Below are positions 25,901-36,371 of a stretch of 64,000 nucleotides of DNA, in pieces (within the stretch, counting starts at the first letter, position 1; each line of letters begins with the position of its first letter). A program made the position numbers and the translations under genes. The stretch is from positions 1-64,000 of the forward strand of contig CBFFRP010000178.1 in assembly GCA_965644295.1 (NCBI GenBank), given 5' to 3'. The stretch comes from Paraphysomonas bandaiensis (taxonomy: Eukaryota; Chrysophyceae). Under the pieces are notes generated by a model. The model made no database searches. It was not told the DNA's origin and was given only the letters and a program-made list of their open reading frames with translations.

Positions 25901-28900
25901 ACCATGTGGTTTATGCTTGCTGTCCTTTTGATTTCATGTTTTTTTGCATTCTTGTTAATTGCCAATAATATGGACTCTCTCTACAGGAGGGAATCGACTT
26001 TCAGGAGGTCAAAAACTTCGTGTTGGTATAGCTCGAGCACTCTATTCCCGCTCCGAACTGGTTATTCTAGATGACCCATTTTCCGCACTAGACAACATAA
26101 CAGCATCACATATAATGTCTTTCATTGTATCTATATGCAAGGTTGAAAATAGGGCTGTCATAATGGCCACGAATGACCTTAATTTACTCCACTATGGAGT
26201 ACAGAATGTAATTATGCTGTCAAACGGGAATGTAGTCTCCCAAGGATCACTGGAAGACGTGTATATCTCGTGCGATGATTTCAAGAAGTTGATGCAACAC
26301 ACAGCGCGTCATTGTAGCAGCTTTGATATGCAGCATGTCACGGAAGTGCCGCCAGAAATTAAATACAGCACGGAACCGGGGAAATTGCAAAATATAGAAG
26401 ATGACTTGCAGAGTTTGGAAAGTGAAAATAATGAGCACATGGAAAGGGGCGAGATTGGCTCTGCTGTAGTACTTGCATACGTCAAATCTATTGGATATGG
26501 GGTTGTTTGGTTGATTTTGATATCCACTTTTCTTATGCAGGTATGTATTGTAGAATTACTGTTTGGCGGACTTGTATCCATGTGTGATGTGGTGTTACAC
26601 TATTTTGCTGCAGTAGTTGCCCATGGCCTTATTTCAGTATTGTAGGCAACAGCGAATGGCATGGCAGTGTGGCTTGCTTATTGGACGGAGCACGCAGATA
26701 CAATATCGAATTATACTTTTCTGTATATATCATCCGCTATAGTAGCAGGGAATGTGTTTTTCGCACTCTGTCGGTCGTTTTCATTTGCGTGGGGCGGGCT
26801 TTTGGCTGCGAAGCGACTCTATTGCAGATTGACGGATGCGACCCTTTCCACGTATTTGTTTTTTTTCGAGACCAATTCGTTGGGAAGGATTATTAATAGA
26901 TTTGGAAAAGATACAGATATAATTGATGATCAGTTACCATTTCAATTGAATCGGATGCTGGCACAGGTATATACATCATAAAAACTCCTGTGCCACTGTG
27001 TTACAATATCGTAAGAGGAATGCATTATGTAGTATTGGAATTAGTACACTGTACGACATATATTTATTTATTACAATGATTATATTTTCATTCTACAGGT
27101 GTTCACTTTATTGGGGGCTATTATAGTGATATCGACATCTAGTGTTTTAGTTGTTGGAGTCATATTTATTGTAGCGATACTTTATTACCGACTTCAACGC
27201 TTTTATAGGAAGTCGTCGAGGGACTTGCGGAGACTGGAGTCCATTTATAAATCTCCAGTTGGAAATATTCTCCTTGACTGCATGGCTAATGCTGCCACTA
27301 TTAGAGCTCATAAATTGGAGCAAAAATTTGAACGAATTATGTCTAACGCCATCGACGCATCACAGCGTGTTAGTTTGTCGTCCAATATCGCTGGCCAATG
27401 GCTTGCTATTCGGTTACAATTTTTAGGAATAATGATAACATTTTCATTGGCTGTAGTGGCTGTCTTTAACGCAGTGTATAGCATTGCGCCCTTATCACCA
27501 AGCATGCTTGGTTTGTCACTCTCATATGCATTTGCTTTAGTTGGCTATCTGAACGGCTTAGTTAATTCGGTTATTGAAACTGAACAGGAAATGATCAGTG
27601 TTGAGAGAGTTCATGAATACACGAATCTACCGTCAGAGTATTCTCAAGAGGAGCCCTCAAATGCAAATTCTCCTGAATCTGGAATTGTGTATCCTAATTG
27701 GCCGTTGGATGGAAGCATTGAACTGGAGAGAGTAAGTTTCAGCTATGATAGAGAGAAATTGTTTGTGGGTTCTTGTGGGAGTAATGTGGACATTCGTGAT
27801 ACTATATCGACATCCGGTTATAGTATAGTGAGCAGTGATGCATATATGGCACTACAGCATCAAGATGACCCGACAGACACCCAGAACACTCTATACGGTC
27901 TCCATGGTGTGGATATTCAGTATGCATTGAAGAATGTGTCACTTTCTATAGCAACTGGCTCTAGAGTTGTTGTGATTGGACGGACAGGTAATTTACACTA
28001 CGTCTAACTAGTTGATAGACGAGTTACATGTTCACCTCATTCATGATTGTAATGCAGTAAGGGTTGTATTTTAGATTTTTTTCATGTTTCTTTCTGATCT
28101 CGTACTGATTTAAACAGGAAGTGGAAAATCATCGTTGCTCCGCACTCTGTTGAACCTGAACTCTTCTTTCTGTGGAACAGTGAGAGTTGGTGGCGCAGAT
28201 ATTAGGGAAATACCTAGGAGATTGCTGAGAAGTTGTTGTGGTGAGTAGGTACAAATTGATATTACTGGTTATTGTTCACAACATCGTAGGAGTGATATCC
28301 CAGGACGTATTTTTGTTTTCAGGCTCTGTTAGGGAAAATCTGGACCCGGCTTCAATGTACACAGATGACCAGCTTATACAGGTATGTCTGTGGGTATAGA
28401 ATATGATAAATCTTGTGGAATATCTGACTCATTTATCATGGGAGTATCGTTGCATCCCAATTGAATTTAAGTGGACTATTATATACCGTGAAGTATATGT
28501 ATATATTGCTGATATGTTTCAGCACTATGACTTAAATATGTTTATAGGCTATTATTGATTGTGGCATTATGGACACATTTAGTGAATCCAGTGACATTGG
28601 AAAAGTTTTGAAATCGTGCCGCTCACAAGAAAAGGCCCAACTACAAACTGGTTTGGAAGATAAACTAAAAGAATTCGATACGACAGGATCCACAGATAAT
28701 ATTGTGAGGCACGCCGCTGCGGGTATTTTATTGGATATGCTGATTTGCGATGGTGCTTCGACGTTGTCTCAAGGACAGAAACAGCTCCTCTGTGTGGCTC
28801 GTGTGATGCTATGTATGGTTATCACAACTTGGTATTTGTTAATATAGGGCGTATATCACCTGTGCCATATTTGTACTGTTTGACCATGAATACACGTAGT

Positions 28901-29343
28901 GTACATCAAGCTGCCGTATTAATGTGCTGTTGTGTTTATGCAAATGCCATATTTACAGGTAAACCAAGGTTTGTGTTTCTGGATGAAGCTTCAGCTTCTT
29001 TAGACCCTCAATCAGAGGCTCTGATGTATTCAGCCTTGCGCAGAACTCTTTCTCGCAACACAACTTTAATTGCTATCAGCCATCGATTCGATAGGAATAG
29101 TATGAGAGATTTGTGTTCCAAGGTACATTAAAAATGGATATGTAGGACAAGTTGAAAGTGAATTGTATTTATAGGAAGATGTAGTTGTATTTTTAAGAGA
29201 ATTGCGTCTATGGTGTGCAGAATGTGTATACATGACCTACGACTGATATTTTACATTGTGTGAACACTTACTGTGTACAACGTATCCGTCAGGTATTAGA
29301 GCTCAAGGATGGACAGGTGGTTCGATTTGAAGAAAACAAATAG
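22909..29343 (+). CDS. ABCC (MRP) full-length ABC transporter
   Basis: Twelve exons (22909-24085, 24255-24340, 24445-24803, 24927-25837, 25987-26540, 26646-26966, 27099-27987, 28118-28240, 28290-28381, 28548-28812, 28959-29122, 29293-29343) give 1663 residues, typical for the family. Layout: N-terminal hydrophobic region (TMD0-like), the ABCC linker ISPAERKISQSTFFLWFTAV, TMD1, NBD1 with Walker A GAVGSGKST, signature LSGGQ and Walker B LVILDDPFSALD, TMD2 with the family motif LGRIINRFGKDTDIIDD, and NBD2 with Walker A RTGSGKSS, signature LSQGQ and Walker B FVFLDEASASLD, then the ISHR switch histidine. NBD2 carries unusual insertions: about 60 residues after FSYDREK (27760-27940) and about 40 residues before the signature. 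Members export organic anions, glutathione conjugates or vacuolar substrates; the substrate here is unknown. The start is the first in-frame ATG. Confidence 0.92.
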
Positions 29344-29790
29344 TGAAGAACACTCAAAAATATAAAATATTCGACTGTAGTTATAATTTATGACGAAGTT
29401 ACAGTGGAACGTGTAATTCCTTTCAATGTTGTCCTTTCTGGTTATTTTTGTGTTAATTTTATTCCACGACCTCATGAGCCTGATGAAATTGGACATTTCG
29501 CTGAAGTTAGCCTTGCCCTACATATATACCTTAAACTTACTTTGTTGCACATAATGTACTTCTAACAAAGAATTTATAATTATTTATCTATACATTTCAC
29601 ATAATATTCACTAATCATCTAGTGAATACTTACTTGTTAGATGTTTCCCAAGTCAATCCCACATCCGCTTCTACTTTATATGGACATCGGGGATGCGAAA
29701 CAGATTGTAGTCAGTAGTCAATTTTAATTGCAACTATTTGTCCCAATTAATTGATAATAAACTACGTACTCTTATAGCTGCCAACATAGC
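29344..29790. other. Intergenic, nothing recognised
   Basis: A/T-rich spacer after the ABCC stop. Short frames carry no motif. The proximal part is presumably the 3' UTR. Confidence 0.4.
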
Positions 29791-29794
29791 TTGC

Positions 29795-30260
29795 TAAACT
29801 GTCAAAGAAGGCGAAGATTCATGAGTAAATGCCGAGGAGTCATACTCTTGTGCATATCAATCATAACAATCTTAGCTTTACTCAATAATCTTTCGACCTT
29901 ATTGGTTGTGGAATTGCTTATATGTATATAGTAACTAATATACACACTCCAATATGCATAATTGGCACTTAATTGGTGAGAGGTGTCCAACATCCAACAA
30001 TAATAATTGCAATTATTTAACAAGCATCCAACTATTGGGGAATTATTCACCTTCAAATATATTTCCTTTTGGAATTACTTTCTGAACTACAAACTTATCC
30101 CAGAGATACCAAATTTGCATACACAAACATCAACATTTCACAGTGTCTATGTGCTATTCGCTGGCAAAAATATGTCCTTATAATCTTTGCTCTGCTAAAC
30201 AACATCTCAAACACATTGGTAGTGCTTCATTCAACGATATCGTGTTGACAGATTGTGCTT
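29795..30260 (-). mobile_element. hAT transposase relic (copy 2)
   Basis: Minus-strand frame 29802-30056 ends with TTNKVERLLSKAKIV then MIDMHKSMTPRHLLMNLRLL, a clear match to the hAT C-terminal dimerisation motif (ERxFSKAK...RxSMxPxxLxxxLxL). Further upstream on the same strand are only frame-shifted pieces. It is a different subfamily from the copies at 12.5 and 42.1 kb. Confidence 0.7.
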
Positions 30261-30291
30261 TCGGTGATTAAAATGGTATGTTGATACACGA

Positions 30292-30756
30292 CTACCGCTC
30301 ATACTCTAATGCCATTACTACAGAGAGTACAATACTATTTAAAGTCAACCTTGATACCATTCCTGGAGAGTTTTTCTCAAATATATAATGTCCTATAAGG
30401 ACTTGCATACACCATGATATTACTTGCATACCTAATGCAACAATCCATACATACTGAATTGATATATAGCTTCTAATCATATCTACACATACAGCAAATA
30501 ATACATGCAACCCACTAGTTATATAAGCAATAGTTGTATGAAGTAATAGATGATAGATACTTATAAGAATACATACATTCCAATGAATGTTTATATATGA
30601 GAGAAGTAGAATGAATGCTAACCATTCAATTGGTATCGTGATCATATGTATGTAACGGTTAATGGGATTATGATGATGTGCATTATAATACATACATTCA
30701 TGGTGATATGATGATTGAATAGTAGAAAGGAGATGGTTTATGGATAAGTAAGACAT
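30292..30756 (-). CDS. Mpo1-like (DUF962) membrane dioxygenase
   Basis: A single exon of 154 residues from the ATG at 30756 (MSYLSINHLL). An upstream extension to 30918 would add low-complexity His/Tyr/Ile sequence and is not chosen. The family signature is visible: YYNAHHHNPINRYIHMITIP near the N-terminus, with the conserved HxxxxNRxxH histidines, four hydrophobic segments, then SWCMQVLIGHYIFEKNSPGM, matching WxxQxxGHxxFEKxxPA. Yeast Mpo1 is an Fe(II)-dependent ER dioxygenase that shortens 2-hydroxy fatty acids in phytosphingosine breakdown. The same chemistry is inferred from the retained His residues. Convergent with the ABCC gene, with a hAT relic between them. Confidence 0.8.
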   Translation of the reverse strand: MSYLSINHLLSTIQSSYHHECMYYNAHHHNPINRYIHMITIPIEWLAFILLLSYINIHWNVCILISIYHLLLHTTIAYITSGLHVLFAVCVDMIRSYISIQYVWIVALGMQVISWCMQVLIGHYIFEKNSPGMVSRLTLNSIVLSVVMALEYER

Positions 30757-30855
30757 GTTGAATAGATGAGATAGTGTTAGATATGTATGTATAGATAGAT
30801 ATATGTATGTATAGATAGATGTATGTATAGATATCTGTGTTGTTATACTATAGTC

Positions 30856-30993
30856 CGGCATCCTTTGTATATTTTTGTTCAAAGATGCCTCTAATATTGA
30901 GACAACAATTATATGCATTCCAGCCGTATTTGTATTGCATTTATATAGAAGATTTTTGCTTCAATTTATTTCCGAAATATAAGATGCTGACTG
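30856..30993 (-). repeat. ~130-bp dispersed repeat, copy 1
   Basis: First of six copies of a family (others at 31188, 34815, 43477, 43668 and 47983). It has near-symmetrical ends (CGGCATC ... GATGCCG-like) and a conserved core containing CCTCTAATATTGAGACAACA and TTTGCTTCAATTTATTTCC. The size and ends suggest a MITE. I call this orientation minus relative to 34815. Confidence 0.85.
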
Positions 30994-31049
30994 CCTATAT
31001 ATGTGTGTGTATAGCAGTATATATATACTGGGGGTGGTTGTGTGTGTGT

Positions 31050-31104
31050 CGATTTTATTCGTTAAAAAATCACTTTTTTTCACTTTTCATTGAAAAAACG
31101 ATGA
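31050..31104 (+). repeat. TCGATTTTATTCRTTAAAAA repeat, copy 1
   Basis: A 55-bp stretch nearly identical to 55367-55422: TCGATTTTATT, a TTAAAAA run, CACTTTTTTTCACTTTTCA, then a GAAAA(A)ACGATGA end. It lies between two copies of the 130-bp repeat. Confidence 0.7.
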
Positions 31105-31187
31105 TTTTTCAATGAAATAAACCATGAACAAATACATCCCATATGAGGTGAGCATGTACCTACTACAAAGTAGAGTATAATCCTCTG

Positions 31188-31326
31188 TTTATTTTTGTTT
31201 TTGTTCAAATAGGCCTCTAATATTGAGACAACAATTATCTGTATTCCAGCTGTAGTTGTATATCAGTAATATAGAGCATATTTGCCTCAATTTATTTCCG
31301 AAAAATAAGATGCTAACTGCCGATAC
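31188..31326 (-). repeat. ~130-bp dispersed repeat, copy 2
   Basis: Same family and orientation as the copy at 30856, about 200 bp downstream, with a similar level of divergence. Confidence 0.85.
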
Positions 31327-31411
31327 ATCTGTGTATATATACATAGACGAGCTATTACCACACTGTCATATCCCAGTAAAGTCAATTACGTCCATTACAA
31401 CCTCACGACTA

Positions 31412-31572
31412 ATTCCACTAACTTTCTATGCAACTAGAACTCCAACTTCTTGGCATCTTCTTGTGATCAGCTTCACTAAGGTGTCCCTAATCATCAGTCA
31501 TCTATTTCTGATCCAATACATGAAGCACTTGATGATAAGGAAATCGTTTCTACAATACAGTATACACGTCTG
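31412..31572 (-). repeat. Inverted fragment of the 31.8/35.5-kb repeat
   Basis: The reverse complement matches the start of the units at 31785 and 35485 (CGTGTATACTGTA..., a TCATTAAGTGATTC-like stretch, and a coding-like GTGAAGCTGATCACAAGA). It faces the 31785 copy, so this interval is a large imperfect inverted repeat. Confidence 0.7.
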
Positions 31573-31784
31573 AAAAAAATATTGTTTCATAGATCACAGT
31601 GAGAGAAAGTCTCCTTTGTTCTTCCCTCTCTTATTATGGGCTTCGTTGATCGAATATCCACCAATGAAGGTGTTCAGGTCTGCAAGAAGTCCTTAAAGTG
31701 GGACAGACCGTAGGGCTATTGTGCTTGATTACCGCCGTTACCTATTTGCATACTTGGAATCAAAGGAGGCTTACTTTGTATATA

Positions 31785-32330
31785 TTCTCGGACGTGTATA
31801 CTGTACTGCGGAAATGATTTTCTAATCATTAAGTGATTCAGAAATGAATGACTGATGTTTGGGAAGCCTTGGTAAAGCTTATCACAAGACGATATCAAGA
31901 AGCTGGAGTTCCAGTCGCAGAAAAAGTGAGTTATGATGGGCATAATTGAGCAATTACATCCCTCAGGTTTGTGGTTGATATAAGTGAAGTTTTATTTAAT
32001 ATCAACTTGAATAGGTCAACCTATAAGGACATTCTGAAGTCAGCATAAATAGCACTGAACACACAAGAAGGAGGGCTTTTTGGCTCCTTGGCTTTATGAA
32101 ATTTAGAAAAAGGTATAACATCCAAATTTGTGTGCTGTTTTGTGAGTTGAAAGCCTAGTCAATGCGCCTGTTATGTTGATATAAAATTAGCTCCGACAAC
32201 AACTTTATGTCACAACTAGACGCAACAAACAATAAAATGGTCACATGAAAATATTCTTCGGTCATTAAAATGACTGGGCCGACCTGAAGGGTATCCGGGG
32301 TATTGGGCTGCCTGCTGAAGAAAAAGAACT
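31785..32330 (+). repeat. Dispersed repeat unit A with decayed small ORF
   Basis: Aligns with 35485-36371 in three blocks. Block one contains a short coding-like frame at 31843 (MTDVWEALVKLITRRYQEAG...), here broken by a frameshift. The second block starts near AGGTCAACCTATAAGGACAT. The third block 32079-32330 is about 95% identical to 36125-36371. It looks like a non-LTR or LTR element remnant, but no diagnostic domain is visible. Confidence 0.75.
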
Positions 32331-32740
32331 GTGAAGGGGTGGATGGAAATTGATATGCAGAATAAGCTCTCAAGGGGAGGGAGAATAATTTACAACGACA
32401 GCGATATTCGAAAACAATCCTACAGTACTTGTTGCGATATGAAGGTGGTATAGTATGTACTATTATTCCTCATTCATTACTTAATCAGGAGTTGATAGAT
32501 ACTCCTTGAATATATATATAGTCACTGTTATGTCTTTGTGTTTTGTTTGCACTGTATATGACGTTTTAATTCGATTATTTTGTATAGATATATTATTTTC
32601 AAAATTGTATTTATTTCACTATTCGATATATATATGGTAAAAATCATGATATTTTTTGGTAATTTGTATATAACTTCACGAGTAAATTAGAATAAACAAG
32701 ACCCATGTATTTCAAGATAATATTTTATATATGTGTTCAT
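32331..32740. other. A/T-rich spacer, nothing recognised
   Basis: Very A/T-rich DNA with TATATA runs. No coding frame, repeat family or RNA gene is supported. Confidence 0.4.
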
Positions 32741-32751
32741 ATGAATCAAGC

Positions 32752-32809
32752 CAGGGCCTGGTAACCGTTAATGGTAATGGCGTTTATGATTAATGGTTAT
32801 CAGGCCCTG
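32752..32809. mobile_element. 58-bp hAT-type MITE with 8-bp target duplication
   Basis: The two 21-bp arms (32752-32772 and 32789-32809) are inverted repeats starting CAGGGCCTGGTAAC and ending CAGGCCCTG, around a 16-bp loop. Identical 8-bp direct repeats AATCAAGC flank the element (32744-32751 and 32810-32817). A CAGGG end plus an 8-bp duplication is the hallmark of hAT transposition. The intact duplication implies recent insertion. Confidence 0.88.
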
Positions 32810-32979
32810 AATCAAGCTAGGTAATCTTACTTCAGAGAGAGAGCAACGTCAGATACTAATTGTAATGGTGTATGATTGATCAAATTTCAAAATTACATGC
32901 AATCCAAACCACCTCCACACACAGGTGGCGTCATCAATACGTATTTCAACATAACAACAGTCTAATATGCGTATAAAAT

Positions 32980-33290
32980 GACTAAAACGTCAACAGGAAG
33001 TAAAATAAAACTAGAATCAAACGATTTATCAGAAAAAAAGAGCTGCTGGAAGTGATAGGCCGTATTAAACAGCAGATACAAAGTATGACAAGAAACATTA
33101 CTAGCGAAATTCCTAAGAGTTGAATACTTTTAAAAGAAAGAAACTATTAGAATTAAGTCGCAACTTATATATCTCAGAGAACTCAAGCATCGACGACATA
33201 CGTGCATATGCTAGAACATTCGAAGATAAAAGTCTTTTCATCACAATTCTTTCCTAAACGCTAAACTCACCGGCGACCATGCCCTACGAA
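32980..33290 (+). pseudogene. Broken small coding region, unknown
   Basis: From the ATG at about 32981 (MTKTSTGSKIKLES) the coding-like sequence continues only through frame changes: ELLEVIGRIKQQIQSMTRNI, then KKLLELSRNLYISENSSIDD and FEDKSLFITIL, then NAKLTGDHALRM. Amino-acid composition is protein-like (Lys/Glu/Leu helices) but no family is recognised. It could be a gag-like fragment or a dead host gene. Tail-to-tail with the serine protease. Confidence 0.35.
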
Positions 33291-33307
33291 TGATTTAGGG
33301 GTATACT

Positions 33308-34738
33308 CTAGAGACGAAAACAACAGTCCTTAGACTCTGCGACAATAGAAACAATAATGTTCTTTGCCTGTTGTTGAATAACTTTTCTTTGCACCCCACT
33401 CGCCAATTTTTCTTTGGTAAGTAAGTTCTCCTTCGTGTGGGCACGTGCTTGGCTTTCTTGTAGATATATCCCCAAAGCTGTTCCATTAATGTACTTGAAT
33501 TTGATAGGCACCTTGACCTCAGCAAATACAGAAGAAGCTGACTTCTGGGTTCCACGTACTTTTACGCCTTTCCCAGTATTATCTTGAACCTGTAAAACCC
33601 AATACTTGCCATTCGTACCACACTTCGTATCTAGTCTCCAAAACTCGCTACTTTGAAGCGTACTCTCTCTGCCGGTAGTAGAATAAATGGCGATACTTTT
33701 TTCTTCGCTCAGAGCACTGACGAATTCTCCAAAAGATTTTTTGATCTCTTCCAAAGATAACTTTGCGGTTTTACGCAGATAAGATTGCTCTAAACTCACA
33801 AAAGTATTTTTCGCCAGCTTTTCTACACCTTCAGGCAGACCTATCTCTAACATAGAATCTCCTGCTTCAAATGCACGGAACACCTGACGAGTCAAAGTTT
33901 GTTCTTGTTCAGACGTTGTATGTGCTTTAAGGCTTCGTTGCGTATCACCAAGCAACGCATAATCTGTTGAATGCTGCTTTTTGCGCTCTGCAGATTCTGA
34001 AGCCAGTAAACTAGACCTTATTTGCTCAAACTCTTGAACAATGGGTACCACACATGCTAAAAGAGACGTGGTAGAGGTCGAAGCACAAACGAAACGCGCA
34101 TAGAGAGCTCCAATGGTAGCAAATTTCCAATTGGGTGATCTACTAAGCATCAGTTGGGCTGAAAAAATCGGCGTACCGGAGCATCCCTCTTGCAGTATAT
34201 GCTCATCCAAACCACGAAAAAGTAATGGCAACTGAGAAGGTACAGAGCAAGGGACTAGATAATGAACGTCAAAATTAAGATCAACATAAAAGTAATAAAA
34301 ATCCGGGTAAACGTTGTCTAAAGCCAAAGGGCGATCAGGTATCACTGCGTGAGTCTCGGCCGTATTCACTACCACTATATCTGGTGAATCCACGCTCTCC
34401 CAAGGTCGATGAAAAGACTTTTCTGCATTAAGCAAGCATTCTCCGCCATCATATTCTATAAGTGTAATTCCTTCATCTATTTCAGACCGATGCCTGATGA
34501 CATGAGCATTCGATACCAACCAACGCTCGTGCTGAAAAAAACCCATTCCTACTCTACCACAAGCAGTTTTTATTCCAACCAAACCAGGAAAAATATTCTG
34601 CTCTATTTGAGTAGAAAGAGAGTCTTTCTTGTTAAAATTCTCTTTTATGATCTGTTCATTTTCAGCATCATGTTCCTCTAGTTCTTTAGCTACTTTAGAA
34701 AATAATCTTTTCCTACTTTCTTCATATTTTATATTCAT
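33308..34738 (-). CDS. Intronless trypsin-like serine protease
   Basis: Single exon, 476 residues from an ATG at 34738. The trypsin-fold catalytic triad is readable: His79 in WLVSNAHVI, Asp120 in DSPDIVVV and Ser187 in EGCSGTPIF (GxSGxP, with the oxyanion glycines). No signal peptide is seen; the first 45 residues are charged and probably helical. The region after about residue 260 (SERKKQHSTDYALLGD onward) is a long Lys/Glu-rich, partly helical segment and a beta-rich C-terminus (WVLQVQDNTGKGVKVRG) of no family I recognise. The GCSGTP form and intronless structure resemble cytoplasmic HtrA-like or microbial effector proteases, so lateral transfer is possible but unproven. It is isolated among repeats. 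Confidence 0.75.
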   Translation of the reverse strand: MNIKYEESRKRLFSKVAKELEEHDAENEQIIKENFNKKDSLSTQIEQNIFPGLVGIKTACGRVGMGFFQHERWLVSNAHVIRHRSEIDEGITLIEYDGGECLLNAEKSFHRPWESVDSPDIVVVNTAETHAVIPDRPLALDNVYPDFYYFYVDLNFDVHYLVPCSVPSQLPLLFRGLDEHILQEGCSGTPIFSAQLMLSRSPNWKFATIGALYARFVCASTSTTSLLACVVPIVQEFEQIRSSLLASESAERKKQHSTDYALLGDTQRSLKAHTTSEQEQTLTRQVFRAFEAGDSMLEIGLPEGVEKLAKNTFVSLEQSYLRKTAKLSLEEIKKSFGEFVSALSEEKSIAIYSTTGRESTLQSSEFWRLDTKCGTNGKYWVLQVQDNTGKGVKVRGTQKSASSVFAEVKVPIKFKYINGTALGIYLQESQARAHTKENLLTKEKLASGVQRKVIQQQAKNIIVSIVAESKDCCFRL

Positions 34739-34814
34739 AATACTATTTAATTCTTATCCGTAAAAGTATGTATGTATATATATATATAATCAACTTAACA
34801 AGTCTTGAGTTCTG

Positions 34815-34948
34815 TTTACTTTTTCGGAAATAAATTGAAGCAAAATTACTCTATATATTTGCAATACAACTACAGCTGGAATACAGATAATTGTTATCTC
34901 AATATTAGAGGCCTCTTTGAACAAAAATATACAAAGAATGCCGATACG
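34815..34948 (+). repeat. ~130-bp dispersed repeat, copy 3
   Basis: Same family as 30856 but in the opposite orientation (TTTTTCGGAAATAAATTGAAG start, TCAATATTAGAGGCCTCTTT, ending GAATGCCGATACG). It lies just upstream of the serine protease start, so it may contribute to its 5' region. Confidence 0.85.
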
Positions 34949-35333
34949 AGGAAGGAGTACGTAATAATGACCTACGTATATACCAGAATAGTTATATGAT
35001 GCAATGTTCCACTGATTCTTCCTATCATTTTTTTTTTCCTTGATGGTTGGAATTTCTTGATTCTTGTAATAATGAATCTGGACTCTACATTGTTGTATGT
35101 ACACTATCTACAGTTTTTTTGAGAATTTCACTTTAAGCAAATGTAAAAACTGGATATTACTCTAATAATAGGAAATGTGTAGTTTTTTTAGGGCTTTCTA
35201 ACGAGCTATTCAGCTTAAAAATTGGTGAACATTTTCTTAATTAATGTGTCAAAACCTTGATTTTTAGGCTTCTTATAAAAACCCTGTACATTGTACATAC
35301 AGTATATGTACAGTATATAGACATATGGCATGT

Positions 35334-35423
35334 GTGGGAAAAAGTCGACCAGGCAATAATTTAGAATATACAGAGTATACAGCTAAAAAACAGGGATATT
35401 TTACCTGGTCGACTTTTTCCCAC
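35334..35423. mobile_element. 90-bp palindromic MITE
   Basis: Perfect 20-bp inverted repeats GTGGGAAAAAGTCGACCAGG (35334-35353) and its complement (35404-35423) bracket a 50-bp A/T-rich loop. No other copy is seen in the window. The target duplication is unclear. Confidence 0.75.
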
Positions 35424-35484
35424 CCACAGATACCACTCTGTATGTGAAGCTGTGTAGACTTCAGAGAGGGAGCTGCCGATATGC

Positions 35485-36371
35485 GTGTATACTGTACCAC
35501 CGCGGAAATGGTTTCCTCATCATTAAGTGATTCATATATCGGACTAGAAATCGATGAGTGATATTAACGAAGCTTTAGTGAAGTTAATCACAAGACAATA
35601 TCAAGAAGCTGAAATTCCAGTTACAGAGAAAGTTCCAGTTGGAGTTCTGATGAGCATAATTGAGCAATTGTTTCCCTCAGATTTGTAGTTGATAGAAGCA
35701 AAGTTTTTATTGAATAACAACTTCAATAGATCAACCTATAAGAACATTTTGATGTCAGCATATATAGCGCTGAACACACAAAAGGAGGGTGCTGACATAT
35801 GCTGTATAAGGTCAGCCTAATGAAGCATGTTTTAGCACCTTTAGATACTATGAGTGGAATATCGAAGAAGGATGCCTCCGAAGTTTGTGGAGTGAGTTGA
35901 AGACAAGTCTACAGAAGGTGTACACAGAAAGGGGAAAGGGGGGTACGGCTCTCATGCCGCTTAGGCATTCTTCCTGAGCAAGAAAGGCTCTTCATATCGT
36001 AATAAAACGAAAGTTTTATTACTCCTTCCTTTCTCACATTCGTAGACTTTCATATATAATTTATTACTTTATATATATTTAAATTATCATATATATTTAT
36101 ATTACTAATGAAATATATACATTTGGCTTTTTGCTTCCTTGGCTTTATGAAGTTTAGAAAAAGGTATAACATCCAAATTTGTGTGCTGTTTTGTGAGTTG
36201 AAAGCCTAGGCAATGCGCCTGTTATGTTGATATAAAATTAGCTCCGACAACAACTTTATGTCACAACTAGACGCACCAAACAATAAAATGGTCACATGAA
36301 AATATTCTTCGGTCATTAAAATGACTGGGCCGACCTGAAGGGTATCCGGGGTATTGGGCTGCCTGCTGAAG
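35485..36371 (+). repeat. Dispersed repeat unit B with small ORF
   Basis: Paralogue of 31785-32330 with about 320 extra bases at 35805-36124. At 35549-35683 it keeps an intact 44-codon frame (MSDINEALVKLITRQYQEAE ... IIEQLFPSDL). After the stop, the same frame continues for 43 codons (LIEAKFLLNNNFNRSTYKNI...). This suggests a longer protein interrupted by one stop codon. A perfect 10-bp stem with GAAA loop (GTAATAAAAC/GTTTTATTAC) lies at 35999-36022. The function of the small protein is unknown. Confidence 0.65.

Noticed and set aside
28310-28322. Intron acceptor TTTTCAG in the ABCC NBD2 region
   Set aside because: The sequence is open and encodes the conserved SQDVFLFSGSVRENLDP segment straight through, so no splice is needed there.
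30757-30918. N-terminal extension of the Mpo1-like protein
   Set aside because: The added residues are low-complexity from TATGTATGTATAGATA sequence; the family domain fits the ATG at 30756.
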